Assembly: GCF_016905005.1 (NCBI RefSeq)
Contig: NZ_JADIKC010000001.1
Location: 62,001-126,000, forward strand
DNA length: 64,000 nucleotides
DNA from: Dyella kyungheensis
GTDB lineage: Bacteria > Pseudomonadota > Gammaproteobacteria > Xanthomonadales > Rhodanobacteraceae
Direction: 5' to 3'
In this document: one piece after another, positions 1 to 10,466 of the stretch
Layout: each line of letters opens with the position of its first letter
Numbering within the stretch: the first letter of the stretch is position 1
Made by a program: the position numbers and the translations under genes
The notes under the pieces: model-generated
What the model was told of the DNA's origin: nothing
Databases searched by the model: none
The model's input: the letters and a program-made list of their open reading frames with translations, nothing else

Positions 1-867
1 CGCCTTGGCCACTTCGGCCAGGTAGTCTTCCTGCACCTTCTCGATGCCTTCGCCGACCACCAGGCGGGCGACGGCCACGACGTCCGCGCCTTCCTTCTTC
101 AGCGCGTCGCCGACGGTGACGTTGGTGTCCAGCACGTACGGCTGGCCGACCAGGGTCACTTCCGAGACGATCTTGTTGATCTTGCCGGAGATGATCTTCT
201 CCAGGATGTCGGCCGGCTTGGCCTTGTCCTTGTCGGTCATCTGGCTCAGCGCGATCTCTTTTTCCTTCGCGATGAACTCGGCCGGCACGTGCTCCGGCTT
301 GATGTGCGGCGGGTTCATGGCCGCCACGTGCATGGCGATGCCCTTGGCCAGCTCTTCCGAGCCGCCCTTGAGCGCCACGATCACGCCGATGCGGCCGCCG
401 TGCGAGTAGGTGGCCAGCGGGCCGTCGTTGGCCACATGGGCCACGCGGCGCACTTCGATCTTCTCGCCGATGGTGGCGGTCTGGGACTTGGCGGCAGCCT
501 CGACGTTGTCGGCGCCCGGGAAGGCAGCAGCCTTGGCGGCGTCGATGTCGGCGGCGCCCGAAGCCAGCACGGCCTCGGCGACGTCGTTGGTGAACTGCAC
601 GAAGTTCGGCGCCTTGGCGACGAAGTCGGTTTCGCTGTTCACTTCGACCAGCACGGCATGGCCGTTGGCCTGGGCGGTAGCGACGCGACCTTCGGCGGCC
701 ACGCGGTCGGCCTTCTTGTCGGCCTTGGCCAGGCCGGTCTTGCGCAGGTACTCGATGGCGGCGTCGATGTCGCCGTTGTTCTCGACCAGCGCCTTCTTGC
801 AATCCATCATGCCGGCGCCGGAGCGCTCGCGCAGTTCGCTAACCAGTTTTGCGGAAATGGCAGTCAT
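1..867 (-). CDS. tsf: Elongation factor Ts (3' end cut by window edge)
   Basis: EF-Ts is the cytoplasmic guanine-nucleotide exchange factor that regenerates EF-Tu-GTP. The N-terminus reads as a UBA-like helical segment ([20 protein letters not shown]) followed by the TDFV element that contacts EF-Tu and an imidazole-rich core. 289 residues are visible; family members have about 290, so only the last few codons are missing beyond base 1. The ATG at 867 follows a GAGGA-type ribosome site on the reverse strand. It lies 59 nt downstream of rpsB on the same strand, the standard rpsB-tsf operon. A GC-rich hairpin sits between the two genes and may tune their ratio. Confidence 0.97.
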   Translation of the reverse strand, partial: MTAISAKLVSELRERSGAGMMDCKKALVENNGDIDAAIEYLRKTGLAKADKKADRVAAEGRVATAQANGHAVLVEVNSETDFVAKAPNFVQFTNDVAEAVLASGAADIDAAKAAAFPGADNVEAAAKSQTATIGEKIEVRRVAHVANDGPLATYSHGGRIGVIVALKGGSEELAKGIAMHVAAMNPPHIKPEHVPAEFIAKEKEIALSQMTDKDKAKPADILEKIISGKINKIVSEVTLVGQPYVLDTNVTVGDALKKEGADVVAVARLVVGEGIEKVQEDYLAEVAKA

Positions 868-893
868 CTGGGGTCCTCGAATATCTTTGATGC

Positions 894-918
894 GCCCCGG
901 CCCGTGACGGGCCGGGGC
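894..918 (-). promoter_or_regulatory. rpsB-tsf intercistronic hairpin
   Basis: An 11-bp perfect GC stem (GCCCCGGCCCG / CGGGCCGGGGC) with a 3-nt loop fills most of the gap between rpsB and tsf. There is no T-run after it on either strand, so it reads as an attenuating or processing hairpin and not a full terminator. The structure is seen; the role is inferred. Confidence 0.55.
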
Positions 919-926
919 GGTAAGGC

Positions 927-1817
<891 letters not shown>

Positions 1818-2165
1818 GGGTGTAACTCCAAATTGTTGGGCCGTCCCATCAGGGAGGTAAGTGGCCCGGGGGTTGGGACCTCCACGCATCCCCGACTTCG
1901 ACCCCGGCAGCCCGCTATGATTGGGAAGGCTGATCGAGGCACCCCGAAGACGGTGCCGATGCGTGTGTGGCGTTTAAGTGTCCAATCAAGGACTTGTGGG
2001 GGTTGCACCGCAACGCGGTTACAATCTCCCTCGCTTTGCGACGACCGCGCGGACCGTTGAAAACGGACACCTCGGGTCAGCAAAACTTCGAAATTGTAGC
2101 CGGTGCGCCGGCGATGCGGCAAGTCGCTGGATTTTCAGCAGGTTTGCCGCCATGTGAGTAGAACT
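1818..2165. promoter_or_regulatory. Divergent rpsB / map control region with rpsB leader
   Basis: This 348-bp gap carries the promoters of both genes. On the minus strand it forms the rpsB leader; GGCACC (1938-1943) and GGTGCC (1952-1957) make a 6-bp hairpin. In E. coli the equivalent leader between map and rpsB (t44 RNA) is the site of S2 autoregulation, so a similar role is likely here. For map, a TACAAT -10-like box is at 2020-2025, but no well-spaced -35 is visible (TTGTGG at 1994 is 20 bp away). Promoter assignments are weak. Confidence 0.45.
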
Positions 2166-2933
2166 ATGGCAGTCACTCTTAAAACCCCCGAAGACATCCA
2201 GGCCATGCGCGAGGCCGGCAAGCTGGCCGCCGAAGTGCTTGCCATGCTCAAGGAGCATGTGAAGCCCGGCGTGACCACCGAAGACCTCGACCGGCTGGCC
2301 TACGAGCACATCGTCAACGTGCAGAAGGCGATCCCGGCCAACGTGGGCTACAACGGCTTTCCCAAGACGCTGTGCACCTCGGTCAACCACGTGATCTGCC
2401 ACGGCATCCCGACACCCGGCAAGGTGCTGAAGGATGGCGACATCATCAATCTCGATGTCACCGTGATCAGGGACGGCTGGCACGGCGACACCAGCCGCAT
2501 GTATTTCGTCGGCACGCCCTCGGTGCTGGCCAAGCGCCTAGTGGACACCACCTACGAAGCGATGATGCACGGTATCCAGGCGGTGCGCCCGGGCGCGACG
2601 CTGGGCGACATCGGCGCGGCCATCCAGAAGCATGCCGAGGCGGCCGGCTTCTCGGTGGTGCGCGAGTATTGCGGCCACGGCATCGGCAAGGTCTATCACG
2701 ACGAGCCGCAGGTGCTGCATTACGGTCGTCCGAGCACGGGCCTGGAGCTGAAAAAGGGCATGACCTTCACGGTCGAGCCGATGGTCAATGCGGGCAAGCC
2801 GCAGACCAAGCAGTTGCCGGACGGATGGACGGTGGTGACCAAGGATCACTCGTTGTCGGCGCAGTGGGAGCACACCATTGCGGTGACGGATGATGGGTTC
2901 GAGATCTTGACGCCTTGGCCGGATGCGGCTTGA
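2166..2933 (+). CDS. map: Methionine aminopeptidase, type I
   Basis: Removes the N-terminal methionine from nascent proteins in the cytoplasm using two divalent metals. The 255-residue product has the type I core: HGIP near the substrate pocket, the metal ligands in INLDVTV and DTSRM-type segments, YCGHGIG with the histidine ligand, and FTVEPM with a glutamate ligand. The start at 2166 gives MAVTLKTPEDIQAMREAG, which matches the family N-terminus; an earlier in-frame ATG at 2103 adds 21 unsupported residues. Divergent from rpsB, as in E. coli. Confidence 0.97.
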   Translation: MAVTLKTPEDIQAMREAGKLAAEVLAMLKEHVKPGVTTEDLDRLAYEHIVNVQKAIPANVGYNGFPKTLCTSVNHVICHGIPTPGKVLKDGDIINLDVTVIRDGWHGDTSRMYFVGTPSVLAKRLVDTTYEAMMHGIQAVRPGATLGDIGAAIQKHAEAAGFSVVREYCGHGIGKVYHDEPQVLHYGRPSTGLELKKGMTFTVEPMVNAGKPQTKQLPDGWTVVTKDHSLSAQWEHTIAVTDDGFEILTPWPDAA

Positions 2934-2959
2934 GGGCGGATGGTTTTGAGTTTTGGAGG

Positions 2960-2988
2960 AAAGGTCGCTGCGGCGGCCTTTCTTTTTT
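2960..2988 (+). terminator. Rho-independent terminator after map
   Basis: AAAGGTCGC pairs with GCGGCCTTT (one G-T pair) and is followed by CTTTTTT. It starts 26 nt after the map stop codon. Confidence 0.8.
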
Positions 2989-2992
2989 GCTC

Positions 2993-3040
2993 GTGCTGAG
3001 GACTAAAGGCGGTGCACCGCACTTCCCCCGCGGGGAGAGG
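2993..3040. repeat. Short dispersed repeat, copy 1
   Basis: The segment GTGCTGAGGACTAAAGGCGG followed by GTGCACCGCA and a CCCCCGCGGGGAGAGG hairpin has a diverged inverted relative at 18353-18436, where GTGCTGAGGACTTAAAGCGG is read on the minus strand, again next to GCGGTGCAC and a CCCTCTCCCC hairpin. Both copies sit between genes. Confidence 0.45.
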
Positions 3041-3130
3041 GGCGGGTGCTCGCGGCAGGCTCGCAACAGAAGCCTCAGTTGACGCTCTAGATCTGTCGTC
3101 GGCCGCAATTTACGCCTGCACTATCCCCCC

Positions 3131-5827
3131 ATGCGTGGCAGACTTGCTGCATCGCCACATGCGTCCCTGTCCATGCCTGTTGCTCCGATCGTATTGCCCC
3201 CCTTGCCACGCCTCCCTGCGGCGGTGCCGCGGTCGGGTGTGTCGGTGGATGCAAGGCGAGCGTTGCGGCAGTTGCTCGGGGACGTGGATCGCGCGTTGGC
3301 CACGGCCTTTCGCGATGGCGCGGATGCAGCGGCGTTGGCGCAGCGGCGCGGCGAGTCGGTGCAGCGCATCGTGGTGCATGTGTGGAACGCCTGCCTTGGC
3401 GAGGTGAGCGACGCCGCCTTGTTTGCCGTGGGCGGCTTTGGGCGCGGTTTGCTGTTCCCCCATTCGGATGTGGATCTGCTCGCGCTGGTGGGGCCGTCCG
3501 AACCGGCGCGACTGCGGGCGTTGGAACAATGCTTTGCCACCTTGTGGGATATCGGCCTGAAAGTGGGTCACGCCGTGCGCGACCTGCCGCAGTGCCGTGT
3601 GCTGGCCAAGCAGGACGCCAGCGTGTTCACCAGCCTGCTCGATGCGCGTCGCCTGGTCGGCGATCCGTCGATGGAGAAGGGCCTCAAGGCGATCGTCGAC
3701 GATCCGGCGTTGTGGCCGCCGGCAGAGTATCTGGCGGTGCGCCTGTCCGAGCGCGATGCGCGCCACGCACGCTACAACGACACCGCCTACAACCTCGAAC
3801 CCAATCTCAAGGATGGCCCGGGCGGCCTGCGCACGCTCGATGCGTTGCGCTGGCTGGGCCGTCGTCTCGCACATGCGGACGACTTCGACGACATGGTCGT
3901 CGAGGGCCTGCTCGATCCCGCCGAAAAGGACACGCTGGAACAATCGGAGTCGACGCTGCGCCGCTATCGCTTTGCCTTGCATCTGGAGGCGGGGCGTGCC
4001 GAAGAGCGCCTGCTGTTCGACTACCAGCGTGCGCTGGCTGCGCGGCTGGGTTTCCAGGACGAGCACGAGAAGAACCTCGGCGTCGAGCAGTTCATGCAGG
4101 GCTACTACCGCGCTGCCAGCCAGGTCGAACGGCTTGGCGTGCAGATCGTCGAGCGCTTCGAGGAGATGCTGGAACCGCCGGCCAATCCGCAAGCGGTCGG
4201 CGAGGATTTCGTGCGCTACGGCAAGCGCATCGCCGTGCGCGACCCTGATCTGTTCATGCGCCGACCGGCGTCGCTGGTCGAAGCGTTCATCGCCAGGCTG
4301 GGCGAACCGGGCATCACCGGTTTCACGGCGGAAACCATGCGTCGCATGCACCAGGCATCGGCGTTGCTGGATGGCGCGCTGGCCGACGATCCCGACGTGC
4401 TGGCGGCGTTCCTGCGCCTGTTGCAACAGGGTGCCCCTGCGGTCGAGGCGATGTGGCGTATGAATCGCCACGGCCTGCTGGCGGCAATCTTGCCTGCGTT
4501 CGGCAAAGTCTTCGGCCGCATGCAGTACGACCTGTTCCATGTGTATACGGTCGATGAGCACACGCTGCGCGTGCTGCGCAACGTGGCGCGTTTCGCCGAT
4601 GCCGATGCCGCGACCGATTTCCCCATCGCCTGCAAGATCTGGCCGAGCCTGCCCAAGCCGGAACTGTTGCTGCTGGCGGCGCTGTTCCATGACATCGCCA
4701 AGGGGCGCGGCGGCGATCACTCCGTGCTGGGCGAGGAAGAGGCGCTCGCCTTCGGCCGTCGCCTTGGTCTGCCGGAAGAAGACACGCAACTGATCGCCTG
4801 GCTGGTGCGCTGGCATCTGCTGATGAGTACCACGGCGCAGCGGCAGGACATCACCGATCCGGACGTGGTGCATCGTTTCGCCGATACGGTGGGCACGTCC
4901 ACGCGGCTGGATTACCTGTATCTGCTGACCATCGCCGACATCATCGGCACCAGCCCCAAGTTGTGGAACGGCTGGAAGGATCGTTTGCTTGCGGACCTCT
5001 ACACCTCCACGCGCTACGCGCTGCATAGCGAGGAGGAGCTGCCTTCGGACGCTGCCGCGCGCGTGCGCAGCTGCAGCGAGCAGGCATTGGCGTTGCTGGA
5101 GCAGGAAGGTTTTACGGCCGACGTATGCCAGCGCGTGTGGCGCGGCTTTCCCGAATCGAGCTTCCTGCGCCATCGCCCGGAACAGATCGCCTGGCAGACG
5201 TCGGCCATCCTGCGTGCGAAAGGCGCCACGCCACTGGTCGAGGTGCACCCGAAATCGGTGCGCGGCACCACCGAGCTGTTTGTCTACGTGCCCGATCGCG
5301 ACGGCTTGTTTGCCGCTGTCACCGCCATGCTCGACCGCCTGCATTTCTCGGTGATGGAAGCGCGCATCCTGAGTTCGCCCACGGGCATGGCACTGGATAC
5401 GTTCCTGCTGCTCGAAGCGGACACCCAGCAGCCGGCGACGCCGGAGCGCGCCGACGAACTCAAGCAACGCCTGCATCGCGCGCTGTCGCAGCCAGGCCAC
5501 GTGCACCAGCCGTCGCGCCGCAGCATGTCGCGCCATCTCAAGCATTTCCAGGCGGCGCCGAAGATCGCCTTCAGTACGGTGAACGGACGCACGCGGCTGG
5601 CGCTGGTGTGCAGCGATCGCCCGGGCCTGCTCGCTGCGGTGGCGCAGGGCATGATGGATGCGGGCGTGCGCGTGCACGATGCGCGCATCGCCACGTTCGG
5701 CGAGCGCGTGGAAGATTTCTTTCTCATCACCGATCGCCACGATGCGCCGCTATCCATCGAGCTGCAGGATCGACTGCTGCATGCCTTGGTCGAACGGCTC
5801 GGACCGGCGAAAGAGCTGCGTGCCTGA
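3131..5827 (+). CDS. glnD: PII uridylyltransferase / uridylyl-removing enzyme
   Basis: GlnD senses glutamine and adds or removes UMP on PII proteins, setting nitrogen control of glutamine synthetase and NtrBC. Domain order is textbook: nucleotidyltransferase ([17 protein letters not shown], about residues 98-115, with the G-x-G and SD-x-D metal motif), a helical linker, an HD hydrolase domain ([14 protein letters not shown], about residue 520) and two C-terminal ACT domains ([15 protein letters not shown] and [16 protein letters not shown]). At 898 aa it is close to E. coli GlnD (890). No clear ribosome site precedes the ATG at 3131 or the in-frame ATG at 3173, so the exact start is uncertain. 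Confidence 0.96.
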   Translation: MRGRLAASPHASLSMPVAPIVLPPLPRLPAAVPRSGVSVDARRALRQLLGDVDRALATAFRDGADAAALAQRRGESVQRIVVHVWNACLGEVSDAALFAVGGFGRGLLFPHSDVDLLALVGPSEPARLRALEQCFATLWDIGLKVGHAVRDLPQCRVLAKQDASVFTSLLDARRLVGDPSMEKGLKAIVDDPALWPPAEYLAVRLSERDARHARYNDTAYNLEPNLKDGPGGLRTLDALRWLGRRLAHADDFDDMVVEGLLDPAEKDTLEQSESTLRRYRFALHLEAGRAEERLLFDYQRALAARLGFQDEHEKNLGVEQFMQGYYRAASQVERLGVQIVERFEEMLEPPANPQAVGEDFVRYGKRIAVRDPDLFMRRPASLVEAFIARLGEPGITGFTAETMRRMHQASALLDGALADDPDVLAAFLRLLQQGAPAVEAMWRMNRHGLLAAILPAFGKVFGRMQYDLFHVYTVDEHTLRVLRNVARFADADAATDFPIACKIWPSLPKPELLLLAALFHDIAKGRGGDHSVLGEEEALAFGRRLGLPEEDTQLIAWLVRWHLLMSTTAQRQDITDPDVVHRFADTVGTSTRLDYLYLLTIADIIGTSPKLWNGWKDRLLADLYTSTRYALHSEEELPSDAAARVRSCSEQALALLEQEGFTADVCQRVWRGFPESSFLRHRPEQIAWQTSAILRAKGATPLVEVHPKSVRGTTELFVYVPDRDGLFAAVTAMLDRLHFSVMEARILSSPTGMALDTFLLLEADTQQPATPERADELKQRLHRALSQPGHVHQPSRRSMSRHLKHFQAAPKIAFSTVNGRTRLALVCSDRPGLLAAVAQGMMDAGVRVHDARIATFGERVEDFFLITDRHDAPLSIELQDRLLHALVERLGPAKELRA

Positions 5828-5934
5828 GCTGGCCTGCGCGCGACTCGCGATGCCGGCCTTTTCTTGTCAGAATTCCTTGTCCTCTGCGGCGCGCCGCATT
5901 GCCGCTTCCTCCCGTTTCCCTTGCCGTGACCACC

Positions 5935-6762
5935 ATGCAGACTCTTGAAACCCTCATCAACGACGCCTTCGAACGACGCAACGAACTGACCCAGGCCGAG
6001 ATCGACACGCATCTGCGTCCCGCTGTGGAGCAGGTGATCGACCTGCTGGAATCGGGCGAGCGCCGCGTCGCCGAGCCCGATGGCAACGGCGGCTGGGCAG
6101 TGAACCAGTGGATCAAGAAGGCCGTGCTGCTGTATTTCCGCCTCAACGGCAACCGCGTGGTGGATGGCGGCCCGGCGATGGCGTTCGACAAGGTGCCGCT
6201 GCGTTTTGCGCACGGCAACGGCGCTGAGCTGGAAGGGCTGGGCGCGCGCGTGGTGCCCGGCGCGCTGGTGCGCCGCGGCGCGCACGTAGCGAAAGATGCC
6301 GTGCTGATGCCGAGCTACGTGAATATCGGCGCCTATGTCGGCGCAGGCACCATGGTCGACACCTGGGCCACGGTGGGCTCGTGCGCACAGATCGGCGCCG
6401 GCGTGCATCTGTCGGGTGGCGTGGGCATCGGCGGCGTGCTGGAACCGCTGCAGGCCAACCCGACCATCATCGAAGACAACTGCTTCATCGGCGCGCGTTC
6501 GGAAGTGGTCGAAGGCGTGATCGTGGAGAAGGGCAGCGTGATCGGCATGGGCGTGTTCCTCGGCCAGTCCACGCGCATCTACAACCGCGCCACCGGCGAG
6601 ATCAGCTATGGCCGTGTACCGGCCGGCAGCGTGGTGGTGTCGGGCAGCCTGCCGGCGAAGGATGGCTCGCACAGCCTCTACGCGGCGATCATCGTCAAGC
6701 AGGTGGACGAGAAGACACGTAGCAAGACCGGCATCAACGAACTGCTGCGGAGCGCCGAATGA
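5935..6762 (+). CDS. dapD: Tetrahydrodipicolinate N-succinyltransferase
   Basis: DapD transfers succinyl from succinyl-CoA to tetrahydrodipicolinate in the succinylase branch of lysine and diaminopimelate synthesis. The 275-residue protein has an N-terminal helical domain ([17 protein letters not shown]), then hexapeptide repeats typical of a left-handed beta helix ([49 protein letters not shown]). The start at 5935 gives [20 protein letters not shown], matching the family. It overlaps the next gene by the ATGA tetranucleotide, so the two are probably translationally coupled. dapE, a later step, is 5.7 kb downstream. Confidence 0.97.
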   Translation: MQTLETLINDAFERRNELTQAEIDTHLRPAVEQVIDLLESGERRVAEPDGNGGWAVNQWIKKAVLLYFRLNGNRVVDGGPAMAFDKVPLRFAHGNGAELEGLGARVVPGALVRRGAHVAKDAVLMPSYVNIGAYVGAGTMVDTWATVGSCAQIGAGVHLSGGVGIGGVLEPLQANPTIIEDNCFIGARSEVVEGVIVEKGSVIGMGVFLGQSTRIYNRATGEISYGRVPAGSVVVSGSLPAKDGSHSLYAAIIVKQVDEKTRSKTGINELLRSAE

Positions 6763-7115
6763 GCGTGACCCTGTACGGCCTCACTACCTGCGATACCTGC
6801 CGCAAGGCGCGCAACTGGCTCGACCGCTTCGAGGTGGCCTACACCTTCGTCGACTATCGGGCAAACCCCGTGCCCGCGGCCACGCTGAAGAGCTGGGCGC
6901 AGCAACTGGGCGGCTGGGAAAAGCTGGTCAACAAATCCTCCACCACCTGGCGCACATTGCTGCCGCAACGCAAGAACCCCGCCAGCGACCCGGAGTGGAC
7001 GCTGTTGCTCAAGGAGTATCCGGCGCTGGTGCGTCGTCCGGTAGTCGTGCAGGACGACGATTCGGTCAGCGTGGGTTTCACCGATAACGGTTTCAAGAAA
7101 CTGTTCGGACGCTGA
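6759..7115 (+). CDS. yffB: ArsC/Spx-family reductase-like protein YffB
   Basis: A 118-residue thioredoxin-fold protein of the ArsC/Spx/YffB family. [18 protein letters not shown] places a Cys-x-x-Cys pair at residues 11 and 14, and [10 protein letters not shown] and VRRPVVV are typical family segments. YffB is described as a glutathione-dependent thiol reductase-like protein of poorly known substrate. Its start overlaps the dapD stop (ATGA). In many gammaproteobacteria yffB lies directly before dapE; here a block of other genes separates them. Confidence 0.9.
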   Translation: MSVTLYGLTTCDTCRKARNWLDRFEVAYTFVDYRANPVPAATLKSWAQQLGGWEKLVNKSSTTWRTLLPQRKNPASDPEWTLLLKEYPALVRRPVVVQDDDSVSVGFTDNGFKKLFGR

Positions 7116-7128
7116 GGACCTCGCTGCC

Positions 7129-7626
7129 ATGGTGGTTCGCCTCTCCCGGATCGTGTTGCTCGCCGCCATCGCGCTGTGGCTCGTGCTGGTGGCCTTCGGC
7201 AACCTCACCGACTACGGCAGCAACTGGCCCTTCGTGCAGCATGTGCTGGCGATGGACACCATTTTTCCCGGCGCGGGCATCCACTATCGGGCGATCACCT
7301 CGCCCTGGCTGCAACACCTCGCCTATGCACTGATCATCGCCACGGAAACGCTGGCGGCGGTGCTGTGCTGGCTGGGTGTGTGGAGGCTGTGGCGCGCTCG
7401 CAAGCTCCCGGCGGCGTTGTTCCATCGCGCCAAGCGCATGAGCGTGCTCGGCCTCAGCGTGGGCGTGGCGCTGTGGCTGGGCGGCTTCATCGCGGTGGGT
7501 GGCGAGTGGTTCGGCATGTGGATGTCCACGCAGTGGAACGGGCTGGAGAGTGCATTCCGCTTCGTGGCCGTGTTGCTGGTGGCGCTGGTCTATCTCGGCC
7601 AACGCGACGGCGAGTTGGACGAATGA
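7129..7626 (+). CDS. DUF2165 small integral membrane protein
   Basis: A 165-residue protein with four predicted membrane helices (LSRIVLLAAIALWLVLVAFG; HLAYALIIATETLAAVLCWL; MSVLGLSVGVALWLGGFIAV; FVAVLLVALVYLG). The loop NLTDYGSNWPFVQHVLAMDT followed by RAITSPWL is the signature I know from the DUF2165 family of predicted inner-membrane proteins. No molecular function is established. It starts 13 nt after yffB and probably continues the dapD transcript; 19 nt separate it from the next gene. Confidence 0.85.
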   Translation: MVVRLSRIVLLAAIALWLVLVAFGNLTDYGSNWPFVQHVLAMDTIFPGAGIHYRAITSPWLQHLAYALIIATETLAAVLCWLGVWRLWRARKLPAALFHRAKRMSVLGLSVGVALWLGGFIAVGGEWFGMWMSTQWNGLESAFRFVAVLLVALVYLGQRDGELDE

Positions 7627-7645
7627 ATCCGCTGGAGACGCCGTG

Positions 7646-8707
7646 ATGGATCGTCGCGCACGACACTACCGCAGCAATCTTCGTATCGAGCGCGACAACG
7701 CGGCGCTTTACGAACGGCTGTCCGAACTCGCCGCCGACCAGCGCCTGCGCCGTGCCTACCGGCGCATCGCCGAGGGCGAGCAAGCCAATGCCGCGTTCTG
7801 GGAGGCGCAGCTGACGCAGATGGGTGTGCAGGTACCCCCGGCACGCATCGGTGCGCGCGTGAAGGTGCTCACCTTGTTTGCGCGTCGCTTCGGCACCGAG
7901 TTCGTGATGCCGACCGTGGTGCGGCTGGAACATGCCGACCATCTGCCGACGCCGGTGGATCGGGAAGGGCACCGCAACCATTTCCTCGAAACATCGACGC
8001 CCACCGCGCGCGGTGGCCGCCATCGCACCCAGAGCGGCAACACCCTGCGCGCCGCCGTGCTCGGCGCCAACGACGGACTCGTTTCCAACGGCAGCCTGGT
8101 GATGGGCATGGCCGGTGCGGCAGCGGGCGATCACGCCATCCTGCTTGCGGGCTTTGCGGGCCTGGTGGCCGGCGCCTGTTCGATGGCGCTGGGCGAATGG
8201 CTGTCGGTCAACAGCTCGCGCGAGTTCTATCAGGCGCAGATCGCCGCACGCGCCGAGCGCCTGGCCGTATCGCCGGAAGACGGCAAGCGCAGTCTCGTCG
8301 GCATCTATCGGCAGAAAGGCATGGACGCCAAGGTCGCCGAGGAATTGGCCACCCAGGTGGCCGAGCACCCACGCACGGCGCTCGATACCCTGGTGCGCGA
8401 AGACCTCGGCATCGATCCGGATGAATTGGGAGGCTCCGCCTACGGTGCCGCCCTTTCCTCGTTCTGCCTGTTCGCATTGGGCGCGCTCTTTCCCGTGGCA
8501 CCGTACTTGTTCCTGCACGGCCACGCCGCCTTCGTCGCCAGCATCGCCTCGACCATCGCCGGACTGGTGCTGATCGGCATGGGCACCGCACTGTTCACCG
8601 GCCGCAGCATGGTGTTTTCCATCGCGCGCCAGCTGGGCATCACGGTGGCAGCGGCGGGCATCACGTACGTGGTGGGGCACGTGTTGGGAACGGCGCTGGC
8701 GGGTTGA
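7646..8707 (+). CDS. VIT1/CCC1-family transporter with ferritin-like N-terminal domain
   Basis: 353 residues. The C-terminal part (about 130-353) is a VIT1/CCC1 membrane domain (GANDGLVSNGSLVMGMAGA, then GEWLSVNSSREFY), a family that moves Fe2+ or Mn2+ out of the cytoplasm in exchange for protons. The N-terminal part (about 1-115) is a short helical ferritin/rubrerythrin-like domain (YERLSELAADQRLRRAYRRI, AEGEQANAAFWEAQL), as in bacterial Er-VIT proteins; the expected His of the second E-x-x-H is not obvious. Start chosen at ATG 7646. The gene ends at a bidirectional terminator. Likely role: iron or manganese detoxification (family-based inference). Confidence 0.88.
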   Translation: MDRRARHYRSNLRIERDNAALYERLSELAADQRLRRAYRRIAEGEQANAAFWEAQLTQMGVQVPPARIGARVKVLTLFARRFGTEFVMPTVVRLEHADHLPTPVDREGHRNHFLETSTPTARGGRHRTQSGNTLRAAVLGANDGLVSNGSLVMGMAGAAAGDHAILLAGFAGLVAGACSMALGEWLSVNSSREFYQAQIAARAERLAVSPEDGKRSLVGIYRQKGMDAKVAEELATQVAEHPRTALDTLVREDLGIDPDELGGSAYGAALSSFCLFALGALFPVAPYLFLHGHAAFVASIASTIAGLVLIGMGTALFTGRSMVFSIARQLGITVAAAGITYVVGHVLGTALAG

Positions 8708-8731
8708 CAGCTGTCCCTGCTTGATAAAAAA

Positions 8732-8757
8732 AGCCCGCCGAAAAGCGGGCTTTTTTT
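8732..8757. terminator. Bidirectional terminator between the VIT gene and yqiK
   Basis: AGCCCGC (8732-8738) pairs with GCGGGCT (8745-8751), flanked by AAAAAAA on the left and TTTTTTT on the right. It therefore ends transcripts from both converging genes. Confidence 0.93.
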
Positions 8758-8774
8758 GTTCCGGGCTTAACGCC

Positions 8775-10454
8775 TCAATGAGTGTCGCTAGGCACCGTCT
8801 CCACTGGCAGCGTGGTGGTGCTGCTCAGGTCATGTTTCACACCATTGACCAGGCCGGCAAGGCTGTCACCCTTCATGCCGATCTCGCCGAGCACAGCATC
8901 CAGTATCGGCTGCTGGGCGCGATAGGCGAGGGCGGCCGACACCGCTTGTTCCGCAAGGTTGCCGCCGCCTGCGCTGGCCGAAGCCCCCGGCCCTGCGGAA
9001 GCGTTGCCACGATTGAGTCCATCGACCTGCACGATCTTGATGCCGTCGATCTTCTCCATCGGTTTGACCGAGGCTTCGATGATGCCGGGCAATGCGGCAA
9101 TCAGCGCCTGTTTGATCTGCAGCATGATCTGCTCGGATCCCAACGTGTTGAGCGATTCGTTGCGCATGCGAATGCCTGCGGCCTCCACTTCAAAGCGCAC
9201 GCGATCGGCTTCGGCGCGGATGCGAACGGCCTGGGCATGGTTGTCAGCAGCGTCGCGCTCGGCTTCGGCGGATACCTTGACGCCGATGGCCTGCTGTTGC
9301 GCATCCTGTTCGGCGGCCACCAACGCAATCTGCTTGTCGCGCTCGGCAATGGCCACGTCGCGCGCGGTTTTGACTTGTTCCTCAGCCCGTGCCGCGAGGG
9401 CGCGAGCCTCGTTCGCCACCTGTTCGGCTTCCGATTGCGCCTTGGAGCGTTCGGCGATGGCGATCAGCTTTTCCTGGTCGGCGAGCGTCGTGCGCTTCTG
9501 CTGTTCGATCTGCGAGACCTGGATTTCGCGTTCGGCTTCGATCTGGCGTTGCTTGACGGCGCGTTCTTTTTCGACCTGCGCTTCACGCACCAGGCGCTCG
9601 GCGTCGATTTTCGCCTGCTCCGCCTCGCGTTCGCGCTGCGATTGGATGGCGGCGATCTCGGCCTTCTGCTGAGCTTCGCGAGTAGCCACCTCTTGCTGCT
9701 GGCTCAGCGTGGCGAATGTTTGCTGCTTGTCGATCTCCAGCCGCTTGTTGGTCGCCTCGTAGTTCATTTGCGCAATGGAGACAGCAGTCGTCTGCTCAAT
9801 CTCGTTGCGCTGCTTGGTGCGCAGCTGGGTGGCCTCGGTAAGCTTGGTGAGGCCTTCCGCGTCGAACGCGTTGTTGGGATCGAAGTACTGCATCGGGGTC
9901 TGGTCGACACGCGTGAGCGATACGCTCTCCAGTTCCAGGCCGTTCTTCAACAGGTCCTCGGATACGGCGTGCTGCACGGCCTGGATGAAGTCCTGGCGCT
10001 TGTCCAGCAGCTCTTGCATGGTCATCGACACCGCGGCGGCGCGCAGGGAGTCGACGAACTTGTCTTCGACCAATTCGCGCAGGCTGTCGGGCGCCATGGT
10101 GCGTTGGCCCAAGGTCTGCGCCGCGTTGGCAATGCCTTCCACACTCGGGATGACACGAACGAAGAAGCCCGCCACCACGTCGACACGCATGCGATCACGG
10201 GTGAACAAGCTGTCCTTGCCTGCGCGCGCCACTTCGAGCTTGAGCGTGTTCATGTTCACCGACATGATTTCATGGAACACGGGCAGCACCAGTGCGCCGC
10301 CATCCATGATGACCTTTTGTCCGCCCATGCCCGTGCGGACGAACGACATTTCCTTGGAAGAGCGCCGGTAGAGGCGGGCAATGGTCAAGCCCACCACGAT
10401 CAGGCCAATGAGCACGATGCCAACCACAATGGCAATTTCAATCAAGCTGTTCAT
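8775..10454 (-). CDS. yqiK: Flotillin / SPFH-domain inner-membrane protein YqiK
   Basis: A 559-residue flotillin. One N-terminal membrane segment (IEIAIVVGIVLIGLIVVGLT) anchors it, an SPFH/band-7 domain follows (GGALVLPVFHEIMSVNMNTL to about residue 200), and then a long Glu/Ala/Lys/Gln-rich coiled coil (about 240-430), with a Gly/Ser/Ala-rich C-terminal linker. Flotillins scaffold ordered membrane microdomains and oligomerise. It is the third gene of a four-gene minus-strand set (unknown protein, pspA-like, yqiJ, yqiK), 12 nt after yqiJ. YqiJ/YqiK pairs are a conserved unit in proteobacteria. Confidence 0.93.
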   Translation of the reverse strand: MNSLIEIAIVVGIVLIGLIVVGLTIARLYRRSSKEMSFVRTGMGGQKVIMDGGALVLPVFHEIMSVNMNTLKLEVARAGKDSLFTRDRMRVDVVAGFFVRVIPSVEGIANAAQTLGQRTMAPDSLRELVEDKFVDSLRAAAVSMTMQELLDKRQDFIQAVQHAVSEDLLKNGLELESVSLTRVDQTPMQYFDPNNAFDAEGLTKLTEATQLRTKQRNEIEQTTAVSIAQMNYEATNKRLEIDKQQTFATLSQQQEVATREAQQKAEIAAIQSQREREAEQAKIDAERLVREAQVEKERAVKQRQIEAEREIQVSQIEQQKRTTLADQEKLIAIAERSKAQSEAEQVANEARALAARAEEQVKTARDVAIAERDKQIALVAAEQDAQQQAIGVKVSAEAERDAADNHAQAVRIRAEADRVRFEVEAAGIRMRNESLNTLGSEQIMLQIKQALIAALPGIIEASVKPMEKIDGIKIVQVDGLNRGNASAGPGASASAGGGNLAEQAVSAALAYRAQQPILDAVLGEIGMKGDSLAGLVNGVKHDLSSTTTLPVETVPSDTH

Positions 10455-10466
10455 CTCAAATCCTTC

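Noticed and set aside
3110-5740. 876-residue frame opposite glnD
   Set aside because: Exact antisense of a well-recognised gene; His/Arg/Gln-rich translation typical of GC-driven shadow frames; no family resemblance.
8724-8757. Poly-A/poly-T flanked hairpin as an insertion-sequence end
   Set aside because: It is a simple bidirectional terminator between convergent genes; there are no target duplications or transposase.
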